A stretch of DNA of 12,152 nucleotides from Actinomycetota bacterium (GTDB lineage Bacteria > Actinomycetota > Thermoleophilia > Solirubrobacterales > Solirubrobacteraceae). Where the stretch lies: assembly GCA_019348575.1 (NCBI GenBank), contig JAHWJE010000013.1:1-12152 (forward strand), given 5' to 3'. Shown here in pieces: positions 6,097 to 11,831 of the stretch (within the stretch, counting starts at the first letter, position 1; the number at the start of each line of letters is the position of its first letter). A model generated the notes under the pieces. That model was not told where the DNA came from. It worked only from the letters and a program-made list of their open reading frames with translations, and did no database searches. A program made the translations under genes and the position numbers.

Positions 6097-7241
6097 GCGG
6101 GAACCTCCTGTGCATACGTGGTCATCGTCTCGCGCACGGTGTCAGCGTAGACCTCGCGCAGGTCGCCCGTGTCCAGCAGCGCCGCACGCTGGCGCTGCGC
6201 GCCCGTCGGCCCGTCGAGCGCGACGTCGATGCGGGCCTCCTCGCGCACCGGCGCCGTCCACTCCCACAGCGCGTCGAGCGCCGCCCGCGTCGGAGTCTCG
6301 GCGCGCCGCTGCAGGTCGATCATGTTGCCGTCCATCCCGTAGCGAATGGCGCGCCACATGTTCTCCTCGATCAGCCGGTGCGTCGGATGCTCGAACGGCA
6401 CGCCCTCGTCGATGTCGCGCAGCGCCTGCCCGACGCATGCGACGACGAGCGCCGCGAGGCCATCGGACTCGGCGGCCGTGATCTGCGCGTCGCAGATGCG
6501 CACCTCGACGGTCCCGAACGACGCATGCGGGCGGATCGACCACCACACCTGCGTGTACTCGACGATCGAGCCGGTCGTGATCAGCAGCTCCAGGTAGTCG
6601 CGGAACGCGCGCCAGTCGTCGAACGGGTCGGGCACGCCGCAGCGCGGAAAGGACTTCGTGAACGTCTGGCTGCGCACGGAGTGCAGCAGCGTGTCCTTGC
6701 CCTCGAGAAACGGCGAGCTCGCGCTGAAGGCGAGCAGCAGCGGCAGCACGGGGCGCAGGCGGTCGCAGGCCTGCACCGCGCGGTCGGCCCCGTTGACGCC
6801 GACGTGGACGTGCAGCGAGAACGTGTTGTTGCGCCGCGCGACGTAGCCGAGGCCCGCGACGACGCGGCGGTAGTGCTCGGTGTCGATGTTGCGCTGCTCG
6901 CGGTAGTCGGCCCACGGATGCGTGCCGGTCGAGGCGAGCGCGACGCCCTGCTCGGCGGCGAGCGCGAACAGCCGCCGGCGGCGGTCGCGCTGCAGCGCGA
7001 GCGCGTCGTGCAGGTCCTCTCCGCGGCCTGAGACGATCTCGATCTCCGAGGAGATCAGCTCGCCGGTGATCCCCTCCGACAGCGCCGTGTCCTGTGCGGC
7101 CGCGGCGTCGCGCAGGTCCTCGAAGCGCGGCACGAGGTCGAGCGTCTGCGGATCGAGCACCGCGAACTCCTCCTCGAGCCCGACGGTGAGATCCGTGGAC
7201 GAGGCGAAGATCTCCTCCGTCTTGTCGAGGTCGATTGGCAT
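6093..7241 (-). CDS. ybdK: YbdK-type carboxylate-amine ligase (glutamate-cysteine ligase family 2)
   Basis: This GCS2-family enzyme (ATP-dependent carboxylate-amine ligase; relatives have weak gamma-glutamylcysteine synthetase activity) is 382 residues from ATG 7241, a normal length. Motifs in order are TVGLEEEFAVLDP (19-31, metal/ATP acidic cluster), GELISSEIEIVSGRGED (60-76), STGTHPWADYREQR (104-117), NNTFSLHVHVGVNGADRA (138-155), SASSPFLEGKDTLLHSVRSQ (173-192), TFTKSFPRCG (193-202) and WWSIRPHASFGTVEVRICDA (233-252). A TTG at 7259 is in frame, but ATG 7241 matches the usual short lead before VGLEEEF. The gene starts 23 nt after rex, the only gap in this gene chain, and its stop overlaps the next ATG with a strong Shine-Dalgarno inside its last codons. 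Its real substrate is unknown; a role in low-molecular-weight thiol synthesis beside Rex and a glutaredoxin is a reasonable guess. Confidence 0.9.
   Translation of the reverse strand: MPIDLDKTEEIFASSTDLTVGLEEEFAVLDPQTLDLVPRFEDLRDAAAAQDTALSEGITGELISSEIEIVSGRGEDLHDALALQRDRRRRLFALAAEQGVALASTGTHPWADYREQRNIDTEHYRRVVAGLGYVARRNNTFSLHVHVGVNGADRAVQACDRLRPVLPLLLAFSASSPFLEGKDTLLHSVRSQTFTKSFPRCGVPDPFDDWRAFRDYLELLITTGSIVEYTQVWWSIRPHASFGTVEVRICDAQITAAESDGLAALVVACVGQALRDIDEGVPFEHPTHRLIEENMWRAIRYGMDGNMIDLQRRAETPTRAALDALWEWTAPVREEARIDVALDGPTGAQRQRAALLDTGDLREVYADTVRETMTTYAQEVPA
6104..6109 (-). promoter_or_regulatory. Strong Shine-Dalgarno (AGGAGG) for the DUF1844-permease fusion
   Basis: On the minus strand AGGAGGTT lies 7 nt before ATG 6096, a perfect ribosome binding site. 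It fixes the start of the DUF1844-like N-terminus and shows that this part, not an internal permease start, is what ribosomes initiate on. Confidence 0.85.
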
Positions 7242-7261
7242 GGTCGCAGCCGCGGGCAAGC

Positions 7262-7295
7262 GCTCTACGTCAGGTAGAAGTACAGCGCGTAGAGC
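7262..7295. repeat. 8-bp inverted repeat across the rex stop codon
   Basis: GCTCTACG (7262-7269) and CGTAGAGC (7288-7295) are perfect inverted copies separated by 18 nt. The rex TAG lies in one arm and the other is in the last codons of rex. It sits at the only non-overlapping gene junction of the chain. No T-run follows on the minus strand, so it is not a classic terminator. It could be a weak hairpin affecting RNA stability or chance in GC-rich DNA. Confidence 0.5.
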
Positions 7296-7951
7296 AGATC
7301 GACCGCCGGCGAGGACGTGTGGACGGTCACCTCCGGCGGCACCTGCAGCAGCGCGTCGGAGTAGTTGAAGATGATCTTCACGCCGGCATCGACGAGGTCG
7401 TCGGCGATCGACTGCGCCGCGGCGGTCGGCACGGCGAGGACGCCGACGACGATGTCCTCCTCCTCCACGACGTCGCGCAACTCGGAAGCGTGCCGGACCC
7501 TCGTCGGCCCGACGGCCTGCCCGATCTTGCGCTTGTCGGTGTCGAAGATCGCGACGACGCGGAAGCCGTGGTCGGCGAAGATGTCCGACGACGCGATCGC
7601 CTGGCCGAGGTTGCCGGCGCCGAACAGCGCGATGTTGTGCTGGCCGGAGGTGCGCAGGATCTTGCGGATCTGCGAGACGAGCGCGTCGACGTTGTAGCCG
7701 ACGCCGCGCTTGCCGAACTTCCCGAAGCCCGAGAAGTCGCGCCGTATCTGCGTCGGGTTCACGTGCGTGTAGTCGCTGAGCTCGCGCGAGGAGATCGTCT
7801 CCTTGCCCATCTTCTTGGCCTGCGTGAGCACCTGCAGGTAGCGCGACAGGCGCGCCGCCACACCGAGCGAGAGCCGCTCACCGCTGTTGATTGCCCCGTC
7901 ACGCGACGCAGACGGGTCAACCGCCGTTGGAACGCGCTCGCCGGTCGTCAT
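7265..7951 (-). CDS. rex: Redox-sensing transcriptional repressor Rex
   Basis: Rex represses respiratory and fermentative genes when the NADH/NAD+ ratio is low and leaves DNA when it binds NADH. The 228-residue protein has the N-terminal winged helix (LSRYLQVLTQAKKMGKETIS, SSRELSDYTHVNPTQIRRDF at 54-73, SGFGKFGKRGVGYNV at 74-88), the Rossmann motif NIALFGAGNLGQAIA (106-120), a second-strand acidic residue in VVAIFDTD (132-139), NYSDALLQVPPEV (196-208) and the C-terminal domain-swap helix AVDLLYALYFYL (216-227). ATG 7951 overlaps the glutaredoxin stop as ATGA. A DUF836-rex pair is common in actinobacteria, usually followed by hemA, which is not here. I saw no TGTGA/TCACA-type Rex operator in the window. 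Confidence 0.97.
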   Translation of the reverse strand: MTTGERVPTAVDPSASRDGAINSGERLSLGVAARLSRYLQVLTQAKKMGKETISSRELSDYTHVNPTQIRRDFSGFGKFGKRGVGYNVDALVSQIRKILRTSGQHNIALFGAGNLGQAIASSDIFADHGFRVVAIFDTDKRKIGQAVGPTRVRHASELRDVVEEEDIVVGVLAVPTAAAQSIADDLVDAGVKIIFNYSDALLQVPPEVTVHTSSPAVDLLYALYFYLT

Positions 7952-8181
7952 CGACGGTCCACTGTATCCAGAAGGCCGCGCAGCGCCGCTTCGTCGACGA
8001 AGAACTCGAAGCACTCCTCGCCGTCGAGTGTCACCACGGGGACGCGCTCCAGATATGCGGCGTGCAGCGCGTCGTCGGTGGTGATGTCGATCTCCTCAAA
8101 TGGCGTGCCGACGCGCTCGAGCACCGCTCGCGCGTCATCGCACAGATGGCACCCGGGCTTCCCGTAGATGACGATCCTCAC
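7948..8181 (-). CDS. Glutaredoxin-like protein, DUF836 family
   Basis: This small thioredoxin-fold protein of 77 residues has the CxxC pair at C11-H-L-C14 (IVIYGKPGCHLCDDARAVLE), the cis-proline VPVV (47-50) and a TLDGEECFEFFVDEAALRGL tail that completes the fold. It is likely a cytosolic thiol-disulfide protein; its partners are unknown. GTG 8181 is chosen because it directly precedes the first beta strand and overlaps the tsaD stop as GTGA. Its own stop overlaps the rex ATG. The coupling to rex is conserved in many actinobacteria and suggests a redox role. Confidence 0.88.
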   Translation of the reverse strand: MRIVIYGKPGCHLCDDARAVLERVGTPFEEIDITTDDALHAAYLERVPVVTLDGEECFEFFVDEAALRGLLDTVDRR

Positions 8182-9185
8182 GCGAGCGCGCGTTCCCCGG
8201 AGGCGTAGGCGTCCAGCGCGAGGTAGCGGGGAAACGGCTGCGCGGCGACGTAGCGCGCCGCCGATGCGATCATCGCGGCGTTGTCGGTGCACAGCTCGCG
8301 CGGCGGGATCCCGAGCGTCACGCCGAGCGTCGCGAGGCGCTCGCGCAGGGCGCCGTTCGCGGCGACGCCGCCGCCGACCGCCAGCCGCGCGATCCCGCTG
8401 CGCTCGAGCGCCTGCTCGCAGCGCAGCGCGAGCGCCTCGACGATCGCGTGCTGAAAGCTCGCGGCGATGTCGGCGGCGCGCTCGCGCGCCGCGTCCTGGC
8501 CGAGCTCGCGGATGCGGTACAGCAGCGACGTCTTCACCCCCGCGAACGAGAAGTCCAACCCCTCGAGCCTGCTGGCGATCGGAAACGCGAACGCCTGCGG
8601 ATCGCCGCCGCGCGCGAGCTTCTCGAGCGCGGGCCCGCCGGGAAACGGCAGCCCGAGCAGGCGCGCGCCCTTGTCGAAGGCCTCGCCGGCGGCGTCGTCG
8701 AGCGTGCGGCCGAGGACCTCGAAGCCGTCGTGGCGCTCGACGCGGGCGAGCAGCGTGTGCCCCCCGCTGGCGAGCAGGCAGACGAATGGCGGCTCCATGA
8801 TCGGCTCGCTGCCGTCGATCCGCAGGAAGTTCGCGGCGACGTGCCCCTGGAGGTGGTCGACGGGCGCCAGCGGCAGTCCGCGCGCAGCGGCGATCGCCTT
8901 CGCCGTCGCGACGCCGACGAGCAGCGCGCCGACGAGCCCGGGCCCCTGCGTCACCGCGACGAGCCCGATGTCGTCGAGCCCGGCATCCGCGCGCCGCAGC
9001 GCGTCGTCGACGGCAGCGTTGACGAGCTCGAGGTGGTGGCGCGAGGCGATCTCGGGGACGACGCCGCCGTAGGCGTCGTGGATGCCCTGCGAGGAGATGA
9101 CGTTCGAGCGCAGGTCGCCCGCGGCGCCGACGACCGCCGCGCACGTGTCGTCGCAGCTCGTCTCGAGCGCGAGGATGAGGGTCAC
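8178..9185 (-). CDS. tsaD: TsaD, tRNA N6-threonylcarbamoyladenosine transferase subunit
   Basis: TsaD transfers threonylcarbamoyl from TC-AMP to A37 of ANN-reading tRNAs, with TsaB and TsaE. The 335-residue length is normal. It shows ILALETSCDDTCAAVV (4-19), GGVVPEIASRHHLEL (40-54), VTQGPGLVGALLVGVATAKA (78-97), the metal-binding His pair H111 and H115 in DHLQGHVAANFL, LLASGGHTLL (137-146), GRTLDDAAGEAFDKGARLLG (159-178), FPGGPALEKLARGG (181-194), LDFSFAGVKTSLL (210-222), AVGGGVAANGALRERL (269-284) and ELCTDNAAMIA (297-307). GTG 9185 overlaps the rimI stop as GTGA and gives the canonical short N-terminus; much longer in-frame extensions are antisense or out-of-frame rimI/tsaB DNA. Confidence 0.98.
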   Translation of the reverse strand: MTLILALETSCDDTCAAVVGAAGDLRSNVISSQGIHDAYGGVVPEIASRHHLELVNAAVDDALRRADAGLDDIGLVAVTQGPGLVGALLVGVATAKAIAAARGLPLAPVDHLQGHVAANFLRIDGSEPIMEPPFVCLLASGGHTLLARVERHDGFEVLGRTLDDAAGEAFDKGARLLGLPFPGGPALEKLARGGDPQAFAFPIASRLEGLDFSFAGVKTSLLYRIRELGQDAARERAADIAASFQHAIVEALALRCEQALERSGIARLAVGGGVAANGALRERLATLGVTLGIPPRELCTDNAAMIASAARYVAAQPFPRYLALDAYASGERALA

Positions 9186-9679
9186 GGGACGGACCGCGCA
9201 GCGTCGGGCACGTCGTCGAAGCGGCCCTGCAGCGTGGACTGGGTGCGCCACATCACGACCGCGTCCTCGCCGTTGTCCTGGTAATAGCGCCGCCGGCGCC
9301 CCGCGGCACGAAACCCGAAGCGCTCGTAGAGCTCGATCGCGCCGGCGTTGGACGCGCGCACCTCGAGCGTGAAGCGGGCGCCGTGGCCGTCGATCCGCCG
9401 CAGCAGGTCGGCGAGCATCGCCGTCGCGATCCCCCGCCGGCGCTGGGCGGGGTCGACCGCGACGTTCATGATGTGCCAGACGCTGTCGTAGCGCGAGCAG
9501 ATCAGGTAGCCGACCATCTCGCCGCCGTGCAGGGCCGCCAGGCAGACGCCGGCGGGCTTGGACAGCTCGAGCACGAACATCGCAAGCGACCAGGGCGTCG
9601 GGAACGCGCGCCGCTCGATCGCGATGATCTGCGGCAGGTCGGCGTACGTCAGCCGCCGTATCTCGAGTCCGTCGGTCAC
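9182..9679 (-). CDS. rimI: RimI-type GNAT acetyltransferase (ribosomal protein S18 alanine N-acetyltransferase family)
   Basis: This 165-residue GNAT protein has the acetyl-CoA loop VAVDPAQRRRGIATAML (73-89, Q/RxxGxA type), LEVRASNAGAIELYERFGF (105-123, with the usual Asn and Tyr) and a terminal RRYYQDNGEDAVVMW (130-144) typical of RimI. The N-terminus IRRLTYADLPQIIAIERRAF also fits. RimI acetylates the N-terminal alanine of S18, although actinobacterial members may accept other protein N-termini. GTG 9679 overlaps the tsaB stop and its stop overlaps the tsaD start, so it is translationally coupled within the tsa genes, a widespread arrangement. The last 20 residues after the core are a short unconserved tail. 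Confidence 0.93.
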   Translation of the reverse strand: MTDGLEIRRLTYADLPQIIAIERRAFPTPWSLAMFVLELSKPAGVCLAALHGGEMVGYLICSRYDSVWHIMNVAVDPAQRRRGIATAMLADLLRRIDGHGARFTLEVRASNAGAIELYERFGFRAAGRRRRYYQDNGEDAVVMWRTQSTLQGRFDDVPDAARSVP

Positions 9680-10377
9680 GTGGGCTTCTTGTCGGCGAGC
9701 ACGGCGTCGGGGGGGCGCAGGTAGTCCGGAACGACCAGGTCGCGCTCCGCCCCCTCTGGCGCCTCCAGCGCGAGCCGGCAGACCGCCCGGGCGCTGACGC
9801 CGTGCTGCGCGAGACGATCGCTGGGAACCGAGCAGCCGGCGCCTTCCAGGTCCTCGCGAAATCGTAGCGCGCCGTCACCCACGGCCAGCCAGGGCCCGCC
9901 CTCGTCCGCGACGACCTGTGCGAGCGCGGCGGGCGCGAGCGCGACCTGTCCGACGATGAGCTCGCCGCGGCGCCAGCCGGCGGCGAACACCTCGCCGCGG
10001 CGGGCGTCGATGACCGCGAGGACGCCGCTGCCCGCCGGCGCGACCGGCTCGGCCCCGAGCGCCAGCGCGCGCAGCGTCGAGACGCCGACGAGCTGCGCCT
10101 GGGTCGACTGCGCCAGCGCGCGCGCCGTCGCAACGCCGATCCGCAGGCCCGTGAACGTCCCCGGCCCGAGCCCGACGGCGACGCGGTCGACGTCGGCGAA
10201 GCGCAGGCCGCGCTCGCCGAGCAGCTCCGCCGCGAGCGCGAGCAGCTGCGTCGCGTGGCCGGGACGCTCGCCCGGCGCGGGCTCGTGGCGGCGCTCGGCG
10301 GCCTCGCCGGGCAGCGCTTCGTCGAGCAGCGCGACCGCGGTCGCGGGCGTCGCGGTGTCGAAGCCGAGGACGATCAC
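9676..10377 (-). CDS. tsaB: TsaB, t6A synthesis partner protein
   Basis: TsaB is the ASKHA-fold partner of TsaD in the t6A complex. The 233 residues start MIVLGFDTATPATAVALLDE and carry the hallmark GLGPGTFTGLRIGVATARAL (69-88) plus GVSTLRALA (about 97-105) and LAVIDARRGEVFAAGWR (about 119-135). The C-terminus VPDYLRPPDAVLADKKPT is the usual TsaB tail. GTG 10377 overlaps the tsaE stop as GTGA. No frameshift or missing core motif was seen. Confidence 0.96.
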   Translation of the reverse strand: MIVLGFDTATPATAVALLDEALPGEAAERRHEPAPGERPGHATQLLALAAELLGERGLRFADVDRVAVGLGPGTFTGLRIGVATARALAQSTQAQLVGVSTLRALALGAEPVAPAGSGVLAVIDARRGEVFAAGWRRGELIVGQVALAPAALAQVVADEGGPWLAVGDGALRFREDLEGAGCSVPSDRLAQHGVSARAVCRLALEAPEGAERDLVVPDYLRPPDAVLADKKPT

Positions 10378-10892
10378 GGCTCGATCCGCACGAGCCGGCG
10401 ATCACCGCCGCGATGCGCGAGCGATACGCGCGCGGCGACGCGCCGGGGCTCGAGCCCCGCCGGTGCGCCGACCTCCGGCCACTCCACGAACGCGACCCGG
10501 TCCTCCGCGAGCTCGTCGGCCAGCAGCGCCGGATCCTCGTCGGACAGGTCGCCGAGCCGGTAGAGGTCCAGGTGCGAGATCGGGACGTCGCCGTCGTAGC
10601 GGCGCGCGAGCGTGAACGTCGGGCTCGTCACGGGCGCCCGCACGCCGAGCGCGCGGCAGGCGCCGCGCACGAACGTCGTCTTGCCGGCGCCGAGCTCGCC
10701 GGACACGAGCACGACGTCGCCCGGCCGCAGCCGCCGGGCGAGCTCGGCGGCGAGCGCCTCGGTCTCGCCGGGCGCGCCCGTCTCGGCCTCGATCCACGCA
10801 GGATCGTGGATCGAGGCCTGTCGTCCGGCGAAGGCATCCGACGGCGACAGCCGGTCGGGATCGTTCGGTTCAGGCTCAGTAGAGGTCGGCAT
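10374..10892 (-). CDS. tsaE: TsaE, t6A synthesis ATPase, with N-terminal extension
   Basis: TsaE is the P-loop ATPase that resets the TsaBD complex. The core has GETEALAAELARRLRPGDVV (42-61), Walker A SGELGAGKTTFVRG (64-77), TSPTFTLARRY (89-99), SHLDLYRLGD (106-115) and a terminal VEWPEVG (136-142). The protein is 172 residues, with about 35 extra residues before the core that are Pro/Asp/Glu-rich and hold a perfect inverted repeat at DNA level. No ATG, GTG or TTG occurs in frame between that extension and the Walker A region, so ATG 10892 is the best start. It overlaps the end of the upstream LPNTG-protein gene by 17 bp. Confidence 0.94.
   Translation of the reverse strand: MPTSTEPEPNDPDRLSPSDAFAGRQASIHDPAWIEAETGAPGETEALAAELARRLRPGDVVLVSGELGAGKTTFVRGACRALGVRAPVTSPTFTLARRYDGDVPISHLDLYRLGDLSDEDPALLADELAEDRVAFVEWPEVGAPAGLEPRRVAARVSLAHRGGDRRLVRIEP
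10785..10818. repeat. Perfect 14-bp inverted repeat in the 5' part of tsaE
   Basis: GGCCTCGATCCACG (10785-10798) and CGTGGATCGAGGCC (10805-10818) are exact inverted copies with a 6-nt loop (CAGGAT). It lies in the non-conserved N-terminal extension of tsaE (about residues 25-36), roughly 74-107 nt after the start codon. The stem contains GATC and no T-run follows, so it is not a standard terminator. It could slow ribosomes or polymerase, protect RNA, or be a protein site. Confidence 0.8.
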
Positions 10893-11157
10893 CGGCGGTG
10901 CGCAGCCGCAGCCCGAAGCCCATCAGCGTCAGCGCGACGCCCGCGAGGAACAGCATGCGCGCGTCGCTGCCGGTGTTCGGAAGCTCAGCGGGGGAGGTCG
11001 TCCGCGACCCCTCGCCGGTGAGCGGCACCGGCGGGGTCGTCGAGACCCCGACGCCGTCCTGCGGAATCGTCGAGGTCTGCGCGGACGCGGCGGCGGGCAC
11101 GACGAGCGCCCCGGCACAGAGCAGGGCGAGGAGGACGCGACGGGCGACGGGCGGCAC
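10876..11157 (-). CDS. Small secreted protein with LPNTG sorting-type signal
   Basis: From GTG 11157 the 93-residue product starts MPPVARRVLLALLCAGALVV and has an apparent signal-peptidase site near PAAASAQ (about residues 20-27). A 35-40-residue Thr/Ser/Pro-rich linker follows, then LPNTGSDAR (about 59-67), a hydrophobic helix LFLAGVALTLMGFGL (about 69-83) and a tail RLRTADADLY. This is the layout of a sortase substrate, although the mature part is almost nothing but linker and the tail is less basic than usual. GTG 11166 and TTG-type upstream starts are also open; GTG 11157 is preferred because TAGAGT lies 7 nt before it. Its last 17 bp overlap tsaE, so it heads the tsa gene chain. It may only anchor in the membrane. 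Function is unknown; no family beyond the anchor is recognised. Confidence 0.72.
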   Translation of the reverse strand: MPPVARRVLLALLCAGALVVPAAASAQTSTIPQDGVGVSTTPPVPLTGEGSRTTSPAELPNTGSDARMLFLAGVALTLMGFGLRLRTADADLY

Positions 11158-11164
11158 GCCGCGC

Positions 11165-11170
11165 ACTCTA
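11165..11170 (-). promoter_or_regulatory. Putative -10 element (TAGAGT) of the LPNTG-tsa gene chain
   Basis: TAGAGT on the minus strand is followed by 7 nt and then GTG 11157, the spacing expected if transcription begins at the start codon (leaderless mRNA). No convincing -35 is visible. This is the only sizeable gap upstream of the chain, so it is the best candidate for its main promoter. Confidence 0.45.
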
Positions 11171-11281
11171 GTACTTGCGGGGGCGACCACTGCTGCCTGC
11201 GACGGCCGCCACCGGAGGCGTTCGCGCAAAGAGCGGCTGCGGGTCTTCGGTGCCGGTCCTGCCGCTCGCGGGGCCGCTCAC

Positions 11282-11287
11282 TATCGT
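11282..11287 (+). promoter_or_regulatory. Putative -10 element (TATCGT) of the methyltransferase-like gene
   Basis: TATCGT is followed by 7 nt and then GTG 11295, suggesting a leaderless start. The -35 region is weak (CTGCCG about 22 nt upstream). It supports GTG 11295 over the in-frame upstream starts. Confidence 0.4.
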
Positions 11288-11294
11288 CGCAGGG

Positions 11295-11801
11295 GTGTTC
11301 AGCTCCGGTCAGGCCGCCCGCTTGGAGGCCTGCGCCCGCGTCCTCGACCCGCCGGCGCGCGTCGTGATGACGGGCAGCGTGCCCGAGGAGGCGTTTGCCG
11401 CGATCCGCAGCGGAGCGGGTCCGGGCGTCGAGGTGCTCGTCGTCGGGACCGGCGAGGTCGCGGCGATCGAGGGCTGGATCGACCTGCTGTTCATCGGGCC
11501 GGCGGCGCCCTACAGCGTCGCCGCCGAGCTGTTCGCGCGCTGGACGGGGCGCGTCGCGCCCGGCGGTCTGCTGTTCGTGCACGGCGCCTTCGCCGCGCCG
11601 CCGCTGACGGCCGCGCTGCTGCGCGCGGTCGGGTCCTCGCGCGGGTGGCGCTACTACGGGCGCGACGGCGCGCTGGCGGAGTACGTGCGCGCCGATCTGA
11701 CGCACGGCGAGCGCGTGCTCGACGCGATCGCCCAGCTCGCCCAGCTCGCCTACTTCGCACGGCGGACGGCGCGACAGAGGCTGCGGCGCCGAGTCGCGTG
11801 A
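11295..11801 (+). CDS. Degenerate class I SAM methyltransferase-like protein
   Basis: From GTG 11295 the product is 168 residues. The middle, IDLLFIGPAAPYSVAAELFA (about 62-81) followed by RVAPGGLLFVHGAF (about 86-99) and RGWRYYGRDGALAEYVR (about 116-132), resembles the back half of a Methyltransf_24-type fold, where FIDG(D/A)H and PGG---(H/V)D are usual. Here the acidic residues are replaced, and no GxGxG-type SAM loop is seen before it, so catalysis is doubtful. The C-terminus is a basic helix (FARRTARQRLRRRVA). GTG 11250 and TTG 11175 are in-frame alternatives, giving 183 and 208 residues. The chosen start has a -10-like hexamer 7 nt upstream. The stop at 11801 lies 30 nt before msrB. The methyltransferase relation is tentative. 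Confidence 0.6.
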   Translation: MFSSGQAARLEACARVLDPPARVVMTGSVPEEAFAAIRSGAGPGVEVLVVGTGEVAAIEGWIDLLFIGPAAPYSVAAELFARWTGRVAPGGLLFVHGAFAAPPLTAALLRAVGSSRGWRYYGRDGALAEYVRADLTHGERVLDAIAQLAQLAYFARRTARQRLRRRVA

Positions 11802-11819
11802 CGAGCGCCGGCCGCGGAC

Positions 11820-11825
11820 TACATT
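11820..11825 (+). promoter_or_regulatory. Putative -10 element (TACATT) of msrB
   Basis: TACATT lies 6 nt before ATG 11832, and GTGACG at 11798-11803 is a 4-of-6 match to a -35 with a 16-nt spacer. The layout suggests a leaderless or near-leaderless msrB transcript. The -35-like site overlaps the stop codon of the preceding gene. Confidence 0.5.
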
Positions 11826-11831
11826 GCAGGG

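Noticed and set aside
6097..7264. Guanidine riboswitch upstream of the guanidine genes
   Set aside because: The region is fully coding (ybdK, rex end), and I recognised no conserved guanidine-I motif such as CTAGGG with ACGR. Not excluded by a covariance-model search.
7265..7951. Rex operator (TGTGA-type palindrome) in the window
   Set aside because: Several GTGAAC strings occur (for example near 6658, 10143 and 10612), but none has the matching inverted half and all lie inside genes.
9186..10133. Upstream extension of the tsaD frame
   Set aside because: It covers rimI and tsaB in a wrong frame. TsaD starts at GTG 9185 with the usual ILALETSCD opening.
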